A DNA stretch of 48,719 nucleotides from an uncultured Prevotellaceae bacterium (lineage in GTDB: Bacteria; Bacteroidota; Bacteroidia; Bacteroidales; Bacteroidaceae): the NCBI GenBank assembly GCA_900318585.1, contig ONKY01000134.1, positions 1 to 48,719 on the forward strand, given 5' to 3'. The notes under the pieces were generated by a model. It searched no databases and was not told where the DNA came from. It was given only the letters and a program-made list of their open reading frames with translations. A program made the position numbers and the translations under genes. Positions within the stretch are counted from its first letter, which is position 1, and each line of letters starts with the position of its first letter. Shown piece by piece: positions 17,063 to 26,785 of this stretch.

Positions 17063-17683
17063 TCATTCCATCGGGAACAGACCGTAGAGCTTGGCGTCGA
17101 TCATGTCGGTCACCTGCTTCAGGTGATCGGGATTGTCGCCGAACTTACAGGTGTCGCCGTCGATGATGATGAGCTGGCCCTTATAGCCATTGATCCACTC
17201 CTCATAACGGCGCTCTAAACCTTGCAGGTAGTCAAGACGCATGGTCTGCTCGTACTGACGGCCGCGCTTCTGTATCTGTGCCACGAGCGTGGGGATGCTG
17301 GAGCGGATGTAGATCATAAGGTCGGGCAGTTTGACCAGCGACATCATCAGGTTGAACAGGTCGGTATAGTTGTCGAAGTCGCGGTCGCTCATCATGCCCT
17401 GCCCGTGCAGGTTGGGCGCGAAGATGCAGGCATCCTCGAAGATGGTGCGGTCCTGAATGATTGTCTCGTTCGACTTCGAGATTTCCACCACCTCCTTGAA
17501 GCGCTTGTTCAGGAAGTATATCTGGAGGTTGAACGACCACCGTGGCATGTCGGCGTAGAAGTCGGCCAGGTAGGGATTGTTGTCTACGGGTTCAAACCTC
17601 GGCGTCCAACCATAACGGTGAGCCAAGAGGCGGGTCAGCGTGGTCTTGCCGCTGCCGATGTTTCCTGCTACTGCGATGTGCAT
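17063..17683 (-). CDS. Deoxynucleoside kinase (paralog 2)
   Basis: 206 residues. P-loop GNIGSGKTTLTRLLA at the N terminus, then the QDRTIFEDACIF (ExxR/DR) segment and a lid with basic residues (RGRQYEQTMR). This is the dCK/dGK-type family, which phosphorylates deoxynucleosides for salvage. It is clearly a paralog of the gene 32 nt upstream (same length, same block order), so the pair may divide substrates or form a heterodimer, as in some lactobacilli; that is inference. Specificity cannot be read from sequence alone. Confidence 0.92.
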   Translation of the reverse strand: MHIAVAGNIGSGKTTLTRLLAHRYGWTPRFEPVDNNPYLADFYADMPRWSFNLQIYFLNKRFKEVVEISKSNETIIQDRTIFEDACIFAPNLHGQGMMSDRDFDNYTDLFNLMMSLVKLPDLMIYIRSSIPTLVAQIQKRGRQYEQTMRLDYLQGLERRYEEWINGYKGQLIIIDGDTCKFGDNPDHLKQVTDMIDAKLYGLFPME

Positions 17684-17688
17684 GACTT

Positions 17689-17715
17689 ATTCACTTTTCA
17701 CTGTTCACGTTTACT
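17689..17715. repeat. Heptamer repeat between the two kinase genes
   Basis: Units ATTCACT, TTTCACT, GTTCACG, TTTACTT fill nearly the whole spacer between the two paralogs and end at the stop codon of the upstream gene. Confidence 0.75.
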
Positions 17716-18336
17716 TTAATCTGAGAAGAGACCGAAGAGGTTGGCGTCGATACGGTCGATAATCGCGGCCAGGTCCTTGGGATTGTGGAGGAAATCCAGC
17801 TGGTCTTTCTCCACCACCATGACCCGTCCGGGGTATTTGTGGTAGATGAAGTCGTCGTAGCGCTGGTTCAGGTTCTGCAGGTATTCCAGCTGGATGGCCT
17901 GTTCGTAGACCCGTCCCCGCTGCTGGATATTACCCACTAAGTGGGGCACCGAGGCGTGCAGGTAGATCATGAGGTCGGGCACCTGCACCATCGACATCAT
18001 CTGCTCGAACAGCTCCATGTAGGTCTCGTAGTCGCGGTCGGAGAGGTTACCCATGTCGCGGTTGTTCTCCATGAACACGTAGACGCCCTCGTAGATGGTG
18101 CGGTCCTGGATGACGGGACGGTCGGACTGTGCAATGGCAATCAGGTCGCGGAAGCGCTCTTTCAGGAAGTACACCTCCAAATTGAACGACCACCGGTGAA
18201 TGTCTCGGTAGTAGTCCTCCAGATAGGGGTTGTGGTCAACTGCCTCGTAGCGTGCTTCCCATCCGTAGTGCTTAGACAGTAGCTGTGTCAGCGTGGACTT
18301 GCCGCTGCCGATGTTTCCTGCTATGGCTATATGCAT
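17716..18336 (-). CDS. Deoxynucleoside kinase (paralog 1)
   Basis: 206 residues from the ATG at 18336 (MHIAIAGNIGSGKSTLTQLL); an in-frame ATG 11 codons upstream would lie on the -7 box, so the shorter form is chosen. It has the same architecture as the downstream paralog: P-loop, QDRTIYEGVYVFMENN, lid RGRVYEQAIQ. Cytoplasmic salvage enzyme using ATP. It is first in a likely operon with paralog 2 and comEC, driven by the promoter at 18367-18397. Confidence 0.93.
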   Translation of the reverse strand: MHIAIAGNIGSGKSTLTQLLSKHYGWEARYEAVDHNPYLEDYYRDIHRWSFNLEVYFLKERFRDLIAIAQSDRPVIQDRTIYEGVYVFMENNRDMGNLSDRDYETYMELFEQMMSMVQVPDLMIYLHASVPHLVGNIQQRGRVYEQAIQLEYLQNLNQRYDDFIYHKYPGRVMVVEKDQLDFLHNPKDLAAIIDRIDANLFGLFSD

Positions 18337-18366
18337 CTTTGCGCCGACAACTTTTGATTGCCAGCG

Positions 18367-18397
18367 CAAAGTTACAAATAATTATTGAATTATCAAA
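18367..18397 (-). promoter_or_regulatory. Promoter of the kinase-comEC operon
   Basis: Minus strand TTTG (18394-18397), 19 nt, TAACTTTG (18367-18374), 31 nt upstream of the kinase ATG. The -33 box sits 4 nt past the pnuT stop codon. Confidence 0.75.
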
Positions 18398-18400
18398 CTT

Positions 18401-19015
18401 TTATTCAGTATTTTTCTTCATCAGCCGCCGCCACTTAAAGTAACCCATGACGGCAATGACGACATAGAGGCCATAGAGACTGGCCTTGAAGGGAATGTCC
18501 TTGTAGAAATAGAGCACGCAGGTGACCACGTCGACAGCAATCCAGATGAACCACTGTTCCAGGTACTTGTGTGCCAGCGCCCAGATGCCCACGATGCTCA
18601 GGGCCGTGGTGAACGAGTCGGCTAACGGAACGTTCGAGTTGGTGAACGTGACAAGCAGCCAGTAGATGACGGCCCAGACGGCAGCTATCAACAATAGCCA
18701 GGGTAACACCAGACGGCGTGGGAAGTGGCGGATACAAGCCCCCCCTACTGCCCCCGAGGGGGCTTCTTTAGTTTTGCTGGTTTGTGCTACCCACCTCCAC
18801 CAGCCGTACATTGTCATTGCCAGGTAGTAGAACTCCATGCCGCAGTCGGCATAGAGTCCTTTCTGATAGTAGAGCACAATGCCGAGGACCTGCATGGCAA
18901 AGCCGACGGCCCACATCCATACGCTGGCCCTATACTCCAATAGGATGTACGCCAGTCCCAAGACCGTCGTCACAATATCCAACCAGTGCGTTACAAGGAA
19001 TTCTGTCATCATCAT
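18401..19015 (-). CDS. pnuT: Thiamine transporter PnuT (PnuC family)
   Basis: 204 residues, about seven membrane helices, with the family's aromatic motif YGWWRW and conserved ADSFTT and YKDIPFKASLYGLYV blocks. PnuC-family channels take up vitamin precursors by facilitated diffusion. The thiamine assignment comes from context: it follows the TonB receptor behind a TPP riboswitch. Three ATG codons stand in tandem at the start. An unusual Lys/Gly/Ala-rich insertion, KEAPSGAVGGACIRHFPRR, in the loop after YGWWRW is encoded by a palindrome (18736-18765) of the kind also seen in other genes here. Confidence 0.92.
   Translation of the reverse strand: MMMTEFLVTHWLDIVTTVLGLAYILLEYRASVWMWAVGFAMQVLGIVLYYQKGLYADCGMEFYYLAMTMYGWWRWVAQTSKTKEAPSGAVGGACIRHFPRRLVLPWLLLIAAVWAVIYWLLVTFTNSNVPLADSFTTALSIVGIWALAHKYLEQWFIWIAVDVVTCVLYFYKDIPFKASLYGLYVVIAVMGYFKWRRLMKKNTE
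18736..18765. repeat. In-frame palindrome in pnuT
   Basis: AAGCCCCC ... GGGGGCTT with GC-rich centre, translated as EAPSGAVGG in a loop between membrane helices. It closely resembles elements at 42516-42551 (translated EALSGTVGG) and 26943-26968 (translated TPPSEGQDGG). Confidence 0.8.
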
Positions 19016-19028
19016 AGCGACAAGATAT

Positions 19029-19096
19029 TATTCACTCTTCTCTCTCTGAAGGTATGGCGGTAGCAAATTCTTCACTCTTCACTTTTCACTCTTCAC
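19029..19096. repeat. Dispersed repeat, copy without promoter
   Basis: Contains GGCGGTAGCAAATTCTTCAC followed by TCTTCAC/TTTTCAC heptamers up to the stop codon of the TonB receptor gene. The same head sequence occurs at 48462 (plus strand) and at 21717 (minus strand), where it ends in a promoter; this copy has no -7 box. Confidence 0.85.
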
Positions 19097-21520
19097 TTAA
19101 AAGCGTAGCGTCACGTTGCCCATCATGGTAAAGCCTGCCATGGGGATGAAGCCAATCTGGTAGTATCGGTTGTCGTTGCCGTGACCGCCGCTCTCGTAGA
19201 TGGCAGAGTAGACCCAGCCGTTAGCAGCGTAGCGGGCATTGAAGATATTGTTGAAGTTCAGACCGAAGACGGCTTCCTTGATGCGCGGAACGGGGAATGC
19301 GCAGCCCGGCTTGGCCTGCTTGGCACGCAGCGTGTAGCTCAGCGAGGCGTTCGACACGGAATAGCTGGGCAGCGAACGGTCCTTGTTCTCCGTGTTGTCC
19401 AAGTACTGGCGCGAGACGTAGGCCGTGTGCCAGGTGGCTTGCCAGCCTTTGTGATGGAAATTCAGGAAGGCGTTGCTGATGTTCGAGGGGCTGAAGGCCA
19501 GCGTGGAGTTGTCGTAGTGGATGGTCTGTTCGCCGACATCCCAGTCCTCCACCACCTCGTCGAAATCCTTGATCTTGTTGGCGCTCAGGGCGGTGTTTGC
19601 CTCAACACTCAGCCACGGCGTGAAGTCGTAGCCCACCTGCAGCTCCAGTCCCATGCGGTAGGAGTCCTTGATGTTGGTGGTCAGTTTCTCGCCGATGTCG
19701 CTGAGCAGACCTGTCTGCACGAACTGGTCGGTATAGTCCATGTAATAGGCGTTCAGGCCAAAGCGGAAGTTGCCGCCATTGAAGGTGTAGCCCAGCTCAT
19801 AGTCGGTCAGCCGCTCGGCCTTGGGGGCAGGGTAGGAACCGTTGTCCGTGAAGTTGTTGCGCTCCGGCTCGCGGTGGCTGATGGCCACGGAGCCGTAGAC
19901 GCGGTGGGCATCCGTCGTCCAGGAGAAGCCTGCCTTCGGGTTGAGGAAGTCGTACTTCTTGTCAATGTTGAGAGGCTGGTTATAGTAACCGCTCTCGTCG
20001 TCGTAGAACTTGTCGTTGATGCCGTCGGTCTTGTAGCCCACATGGCGGTACTGCATGTCGGCAAACACATCCCAATGGTCAGTCAGGTGGTAGGCCACTT
20101 TCAGGAATGCATTGCCGTCGAGCTTGTGGGCGTCGGAGTCGTAGTAGGTATAGTTGACATCAAGTTCGTTGGTATTACCGCCGTTAATCTCAGGGTGCGT
20201 GCGCCAGATGAGGTTCTGTCGTACCCATTCATTCGCAGCGTAGGTAACACGTCCGAAGTGGTTGCCGTCAAAGTTCTGCACGGACAGGCCGCCGATGATG
20301 TCGCACGCCTCGTCCTTGTAGTTCATGTTCCAGACGAGTCCGTAGGTGTGCTGTGTCAGTCCCTTCTTGCGCACGAAGTCGGTCTTCTTGATGTTGTTGC
20401 CGTCAGGGTCTTTCATGCTCAGTCCGAACTTCGAGAGCTTGTTGTTAAGGCGGAACTCCTCGTAGTAGCCGTAGCCGTAAGTATAGTGCAGCGAGGCGGT
20501 GGTGCTCAGCTGCTCGCTGATGTTCCATGCCGCAGACAGGATGTTGTGATCCTGCCAGAAGTTGTCCGTTGTCTTGTCCCAGTAGGTACCGTCAGCCATC
20601 TTGTAGCGCTGGGTGGAATATGTGCCGTCGTCGCCGATGACCATACTCTCGTAGAGCGAGTTGAACTTGCCGAGGCCCTTGTCCCACATATCCGCGTAGG
20701 TCTTGATGCCCGTGTTGGCGCCGTAGGTGCCGTCCATGATGCTCAGGTCGTTGGTGCCGGCGGTAACGCCGTTCCATGCCTGGCCGGTCTTCTCGAAGTT
20801 GCCGATGTTCTTGTATCTGACGACAATATCGTCAGACACGTAACTCAGCCCACCGTAGTAGCTGCCGCTGCGTCCGCTGGTGCCGTGGATAAAACCGTCG
20901 GTAGTGGTCTGGTGATAGGCACCGTCGAGTATCCAGTGCTTCCACAGCAGGCCTGTGGAGAACATTCCGCCCACGTTGAGGGTGTTGAACGAGCCGTAGC
21001 TGGCTGACAGCTCTACGCCCGGCGTCTGCTGGGGCGTTGCCGACGAGAGGGCCACCGTGCCGCCGAAGGCTCCGTCGCCGTTGGTCGATGTTCCCACGCC
21101 GCGCTGTATCTGCACGCTGCCAAGCAGTGAGCCGTAACTGTTCATGTTGGCCCAGAACACACATTGGTCCTCGGGCGAGTTGAGGGGCACGCCGTCGAGT
21201 GTGACGTTGATGCGGGAGTCACCGGCACCGCGGATGCGCATATAGGTGGTTCCCGTGCCCAATCCGTTTTCACTCCATGCCATCACGCCCGGCGTCTGCG
21301 AGAATAGGAAGGGTAGCTCGCGGCCCGTCTTTGAAAACGCGCTGAGTTCCTGCTTCTTGATGTTGCTGACGGCATACGGCGCATTCTTCTGTGCCCGCAC
21401 GCCCTTGACTACTACCTCCTGCAGCGCCTCCACCTGCGTGGAGTCGTAGAGTGCTGCCCTGTTCTGGGCGTTACCTGCCACGCTGCTTGCCAGCGCAGCC
21501 AAAACAAAAATCTTTTTCAT
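19097..21520 (-). CDS. TonB-dependent outer-membrane receptor, thiamine uptake
   Basis: 807 residues. Signal peptide MKKIFVLAALASSVAGNAQ; TonB-box-like segment and plug start at VEALQEVVVKGVRAQKNA; plug motif GAGDSRINVTLDGVPLN; then a 22-strand type barrel with many Tyr/Trp/Asn turns and the terminal GNVTLRF ending in Phe, as needed for barrel assembly. There is no SusC-type carboxypeptidase-like N domain and no SusD partner, so it is a vitamin/cofactor receptor rather than a glycan one. The TPP riboswitch in its leader and PnuT downstream point to thiamine or a thiamine phosphate as ligand. It belongs to the OMR1 class predicted by comparative genomics of THI elements. Confidence 0.93.
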   Translation of the reverse strand: MKKIFVLAALASSVAGNAQNRAALYDSTQVEALQEVVVKGVRAQKNAPYAVSNIKKQELSAFSKTGRELPFLFSQTPGVMAWSENGLGTGTTYMRIRGAGDSRINVTLDGVPLNSPEDQCVFWANMNSYGSLLGSVQIQRGVGTSTNGDGAFGGTVALSSATPQQTPGVELSASYGSFNTLNVGGMFSTGLLWKHWILDGAYHQTTTDGFIHGTSGRSGSYYGGLSYVSDDIVVRYKNIGNFEKTGQAWNGVTAGTNDLSIMDGTYGANTGIKTYADMWDKGLGKFNSLYESMVIGDDGTYSTQRYKMADGTYWDKTTDNFWQDHNILSAAWNISEQLSTTASLHYTYGYGYYEEFRLNNKLSKFGLSMKDPDGNNIKKTDFVRKKGLTQHTYGLVWNMNYKDEACDIIGGLSVQNFDGNHFGRVTYAANEWVRQNLIWRTHPEINGGNTNELDVNYTYYDSDAHKLDGNAFLKVAYHLTDHWDVFADMQYRHVGYKTDGINDKFYDDESGYYNQPLNIDKKYDFLNPKAGFSWTTDAHRVYGSVAISHREPERNNFTDNGSYPAPKAERLTDYELGYTFNGGNFRFGLNAYYMDYTDQFVQTGLLSDIGEKLTTNIKDSYRMGLELQVGYDFTPWLSVEANTALSANKIKDFDEVVEDWDVGEQTIHYDNSTLAFSPSNISNAFLNFHHKGWQATWHTAYVSRQYLDNTENKDRSLPSYSVSNASLSYTLRAKQAKPGCAFPVPRIKEAVFGLNFNNIFNARYAANGWVYSAIYESGGHGNDNRYYQIGFIPMAGFTMMGNVTLRF

Positions 21521-21576
21521 ACCTTTGCTTGTACCTTTATTTGTTTAAATGTAAAGGGGGTACAACAATACTTTTC

Positions 21577-21647
21577 ATCCCTACGCCGGCATTGTCCGGA
21601 TCAGGTTTGAGGGTATCATCTCAGCCCACAACAGGTGGGCACCCCTT
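21577..21647 (-). ncRNA. TPP riboswitch (THI element)
   Basis: Minus strand shows the conserved blocks in order: GGGGUGC, GGCUGAGAUGAUACCC, AACCUGAUCCGGACAAUGCC and GGCGUAGGGA. These form the pyrimidine- and pyrophosphate-sensing helices. It lies about 55 nt upstream of the TonB receptor ATG, so thiamine pyrophosphate should shut down the receptor and pnuT. I see no strong terminator between it and the start codon, so control is probably at translation. Confidence 0.97.
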
Positions 21648-21659
21648 GAATTGCGGGTG

Positions 21660-21667
21660 CAAAGGTA
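21660..21667 (-). promoter_or_regulatory. -7 box of the thiamine uptake operon
   Basis: TACCTTTG on the minus strand, directly followed by GCACCC, 12 nt before the riboswitch. No TTTG is found at -33; instead the position is filled by the TTTTCAC repeat array. Confidence 0.65.
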
Positions 21668-21717
21668 ATGAAAAAAGTGAAAAGTGAAAAACGAAACGTG
21701 AAAAATTTGCTGCCGCC
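21668..21717 (-). repeat. Dispersed repeat, copy joined to the TPP operon promoter
   Basis: Minus strand: GGCGGCAGCAAATTTTTCAC, then TTTTCAC-type units and CACTTTTTT, ending at the -7 box. Nearly the same arrangement stands in front of alaS at 48462-48520. Confidence 0.85.
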
Positions 21718-21743
21718 CCCGCAAATATGTGATATGCAGCAAG

Positions 21744-21779
21744 AAAAATCCCCGAAACGCCAACGTTTCGGGGATTTTT
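21744..21779 (-). terminator. Terminator of the GH97 gene
   Basis: Perfect 16-bp inverted repeat AAAAATCCCCGAAACG / complement with a CCAA loop, directly after the GH97 stop codon. Flanking A and T runs make it bidirectional in principle. Confidence 0.9.
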
Positions 21780-24008
<2,229 letters not shown>

Positions 24009-24023
24009 TTATTAATTTTGTTG

Positions 24024-24055
24024 CAAAGTTAAGCATTTTTCCGTTACTATCCAAA
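24024..24055 (-). promoter_or_regulatory. Promoter of the GH97 gene
   Basis: Minus strand TTTG (24052-24055), 20 nt, TAACTTTG (24024-24031), 25 nt upstream of the ATG. Confidence 0.78.
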
Positions 24056-24112
24056 TACTAACATCCTTTTCTGTCAATCTGCAGGGCAAACGATTGCAAA
24101 CCGCAGGAAACG

Positions 24113-24262
24113 GCTTCGCGCGCGCGTGCATTATGGAGGTTAATCTGAAAAGATCCCACCCATCCTACCCATCCTACACCTAAGCAGGTGTAAGAAGTGT
24201 AGGATGGGTGGGATCTTTTCGGGTTAAGTTATATGTATTACGCGCGCGTGCGCGAGAGAAAC
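24113..24262. repeat. Composite element copy 2: long imperfect palindrome
   Basis: Core hairpin 24147-24220, same sequence as copy 1 except for a paired change: the copy 1 base pair C7370-G7435 is G24152-C24215 here. The loop is two bases shorter. GC-alternating tracts (CGCGCGCGCG on both sides) and TTATATGTATTACGC extend the dyad. It lies in the 590-nt spacer between the GH97 promoter and the terminator of the next gene; nothing else is seen there. Confidence 0.85.
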
Positions 24263-24400
24263 GGACAAATTGTTGTATCGTGGACATGCATTCAGACACG
24301 GGTGGTAGAAGTTCAGTGTCGCAAAGCAGAAAGTCCGTGACGGGAAACCTACGTATCAAAGGATCGTTGGTGCTTCAGTTTTGTTCCACGGGGTGGAACA

Positions 24401-24505
24401 ATCGTAAACCAGTGGTTTAGCGTCGTAAATCGGTGGTTTACGATCCTAAACCACTGGTTTACGATTCTAAATCGGTGGTTTAGAAATGAAACTCGGCGGT
24501 TTAGA
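24401..24505. repeat. Array of five 21-bp units, copy 2
   Basis: Again exactly five units of 21 bp with dyads AAACCAGTGGTTT, AAATCGGTGGTTT, AAACCACTGGTTT, AAATCGGTGGTTT and a decayed AAACTCGGCGGTTT. It is preceded by GGGGTGGAACA, here part of the hairpin TGTTCCAC/GTGGAACA. Confidence 0.9.
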
Positions 24506-24523
24506 AAGGATTAAGCAGGCAGC

Positions 24524-24563
24524 AAAAAAAGGGGGGTGCGCTCCTGAAAACATCGCACCCCCC
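24524..24563 (-). terminator. Terminator of the CBM-like protein gene
   Basis: Perfect 10-bp stem GGGGGGTGCG/CGCACCCCCC with 13-nt loop; on the minus strand followed by seven T. Confidence 0.88.
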
Positions 24564-24591
24564 ATCGAGAAAAACTACTAACTACTATAAT

Positions 24592-26568
24592 TTACTTGAT
24601 GAAAAATTTCTTGCCATCCTTGATGTAGAGACCCTTCACAGCCTTGTTGACCTTGCGGCCCGTCAGGTCGTAGATAGCACCGCTGAACTTCTTGTCAGAC
24701 TTCAGCACGCTGATGCCCATTGCATCTTCGTACTCGGCGGGAGTGATGAAGGTTACGTCGTAGGTATAGAACCATTCATCGCTTTCGAAGCAGAGCTTGG
24801 TGTCGATGGGCTCACCAGCCTTGACTGCTCCATTCAGGTTGAATACGTTAAGTGTAGCAATATTGCCTTCGATACCCTCCTCGGGGAAGGTGATGTTAAT
24901 GCCTTCCTCTTCGTCAACGTATGAGCCGTAGGCATTGATGAAGATGCCGGTCGTGGGCTGCATACCGCCTGAGATAGATTCCTTGATTTCCGGATCTTCA
25001 CCCGGTTCTTCGCCAGGTATAATCTCTCTAACCAGCACTCTCATAGCATTTTCGTTGAGGAAGTCCGTTAGGTTGTCTATGCCTAATGTTTCTATCATCG
25101 GCGTCATGTCAAGCTTGATGTTCACTTCGTTTTCAGCGTCAGGAACAGGCAGCTTAAGATCTTCCCTCTTCAGTGTACGGTCGTCGATGGTCACAAAAGA
25201 CTTACCTACAGAGAATTCATCGAACTGGAAGTAATAGTTGTTTACTTCCTTCAGCGCGTTACAGTTGAAGGCAATGGTGGTACCGCTATTGTTAACTGTA
25301 ACGGTGTCATTAAACACCTGCCATTCATCGGTGAAGTTGAGATTGCCTAACAATCCATGAGCCACATAGGCACCAGGACCATTGTGCAACTGTGTCGCAA
25401 CAGTAGCTTCCTTGTCAGCACGATATTTAAATCTGACTACCATTTTTTCACCCTTCTGGAACTTGTGGGGAGAGCTGACAAAGAACTGGGTAGCCCAGTC
25501 TTCCACGCCTAATGAACCGTCGTTCTTCTTCACGGTGTCACCGTTTTCGCGGATGTAAATCTTGGTGACAATCACTGTATCCTTCATGATGGTATTGCCC
25601 TCTTCATCCTTGAGGGTCTCGCCAGTCTCAGGATCTGTTGCCTCTATTTGCTTGGTTGATTCGTGCGTAGCGTTGTAACCGATAGACTGCAAGGTCAGTG
25701 TAGGTACTCCGTCAACATCAATTACCTTTGCGGGCAGGTCCTTTCCTACTGCGCCCTCGCGTGAGGTGAAATTGGTGAACTTACCATTTGCCAGATTCAA
25801 CTCCATCTCAGACAGGGTTCCTTTGGGTAAGAAATTGAACCACCCACTGTCATCGTCTGGCTGTGCTTCCTGGGGATCCCTGACTTGCAGCCTGACATCA
25901 TCAAAATAGACAACATTACCATCGCGCATAGTAGAGAGGTTGAAAGCTACGCTCTGGAAGAACTTGCCGTTAGACTCCTGGGTATGGCTGGAGGTAACGG
26001 TAGCCGTTACTTCAATCTTCTTCCACTCAGTGGTGTACTCAATATCACCAAACAACTGGTAGTGGTTGTAGTTACCTGGTTCGTAGTGAGCCTGAGTCTG
26101 CATTGTACCGTTTTTCTCACCTCTTACTTTCATAGTAAGCCTGAGCTCCTTTCCTTCGGGAATGGTCTCGGTGGCATAGATAAAGAATTGGCTGTCCCAC
26201 TCTGTCCAGTCGGGTTTGTTGTTACCTGAGTCCGTGGTAGGATTGCCTGCGGCATCAGCCTCTTCCTTGCTGCGGATAATCACTCTTGCACAGTGGTTAC
26301 CGGGTTTCACGGGATCCTCAATAATCTCGGCAAATCCCTGGAACTGGCCTGGTGATACTTCTGTAGCACTTTTTTCATCGTACTTCTGATTACTTTCGGG
26401 ATTGAACTCTACGTTCAGACGCCAGTCATGACACCAATAACTTGACCACAACGGATCTTGTTCACCCTCCATGGTGGGATTGGTGTTAATGGTCTTCCAT
26501 TTTTCCTGTGCAAAGGCACCGCTACTAACGAGCAGCAACCCTGCGATTAGAGTAAAGAATCGTTTCAT
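24592..26568 (-). CDS. Secreted protein with two tandem carbohydrate-binding-like domains
   Basis: 658 residues, no enzyme domain recognised. Signal peptide MKRFFTLIAGLLLVSSGAFA. Two internally similar beta-sandwich domains follow: residues about 80-230 (WDSQFFIYATETIPEGKELR ... VVYFDDVRL) and 355-455 (WATQFFVSSPHKFQKGEKMV ... YYFQFDEFSV). Both share the W-x-x-QFF start and the FDD/FDE strand of CBM4/9/22-like modules. A third domain (about 470-610) is unclassified. The C terminus (VLKSDKKFSGAIYDLTGRKV ... GLYIKDGKKFFIK) resembles the tails of Prevotella exported proteins and is similar to a shortened type IX secretion signal. It may be a surface glycan-binding protein. It has its own promoter and terminator. 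Confidence 0.8.
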   Translation of the reverse strand: MKRFFTLIAGLLLVSSGAFAQEKWKTINTNPTMEGEQDPLWSSYWCHDWRLNVEFNPESNQKYDEKSATEVSPGQFQGFAEIIEDPVKPGNHCARVIIRSKEEADAAGNPTTDSGNNKPDWTEWDSQFFIYATETIPEGKELRLTMKVRGEKNGTMQTQAHYEPGNYNHYQLFGDIEYTTEWKKIEVTATVTSSHTQESNGKFFQSVAFNLSTMRDGNVVYFDDVRLQVRDPQEAQPDDDSGWFNFLPKGTLSEMELNLANGKFTNFTSREGAVGKDLPAKVIDVDGVPTLTLQSIGYNATHESTKQIEATDPETGETLKDEEGNTIMKDTVIVTKIYIRENGDTVKKNDGSLGVEDWATQFFVSSPHKFQKGEKMVVRFKYRADKEATVATQLHNGPGAYVAHGLLGNLNFTDEWQVFNDTVTVNNSGTTIAFNCNALKEVNNYYFQFDEFSVGKSFVTIDDRTLKREDLKLPVPDAENEVNIKLDMTPMIETLGIDNLTDFLNENAMRVLVREIIPGEEPGEDPEIKESISGGMQPTTGIFINAYGSYVDEEEGINITFPEEGIEGNIATLNVFNLNGAVKAGEPIDTKLCFESDEWFYTYDVTFITPAEYEDAMGISVLKSDKKFSGAIYDLTGRKVNKAVKGLYIKDGKKFFIK

Positions 26569-26638
26569 AAGTTAATGTTTTAGTTAATATTTAATGGTTA
26601 ATAATTGTATTCTTCAGTTTCCGTACAAAATCTGCCTG

Positions 26639-26646
26639 CAAAGTTA
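26639..26646 (-). promoter_or_regulatory. -7 box of the CBM-like protein gene
   Basis: Minus strand TAACTTTG with a weak TTG near 26663 at -33. The leader to the ATG is about 65 nt and AT-rich (repeated TTAAT), longer than for other genes here. Confidence 0.55.
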
Positions 26647-26706
26647 AGATATTTCAAGATAACAACAGTTTTTTTTTGTAACGCGTTCTTTTTCTGTTGT
26701 AACAAA

Positions 26707-26764
26707 CTGCCGGAGAAGGGCGTGGATGAAACAAATGAGTATGTTTCGCGCCCTTCTCCGGCAG
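26707..26764 (-). terminator. Terminator-like palindrome after the glycine cleavage operon
   Basis: Perfect 16-bp inverted repeat CTGCCGGAGAAGGGCG / complement, 26-nt loop, 21 nt past the lpdA stop codon. No pure T run follows, but the position at the end of a six-gene operon fits a terminator. Confidence 0.6.
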
Positions 26765-26785
26765 TAATGAAACCTGTTCCTGAGC

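Noticed and set aside
19181..21007. 608-codon plus-strand frame antisense to the TonB receptor
   Set aside because: Shadow of the receptor gene; repetitive Val/Gly-rich composition, no domain, no promoter. The receptor frame has all family motifs.
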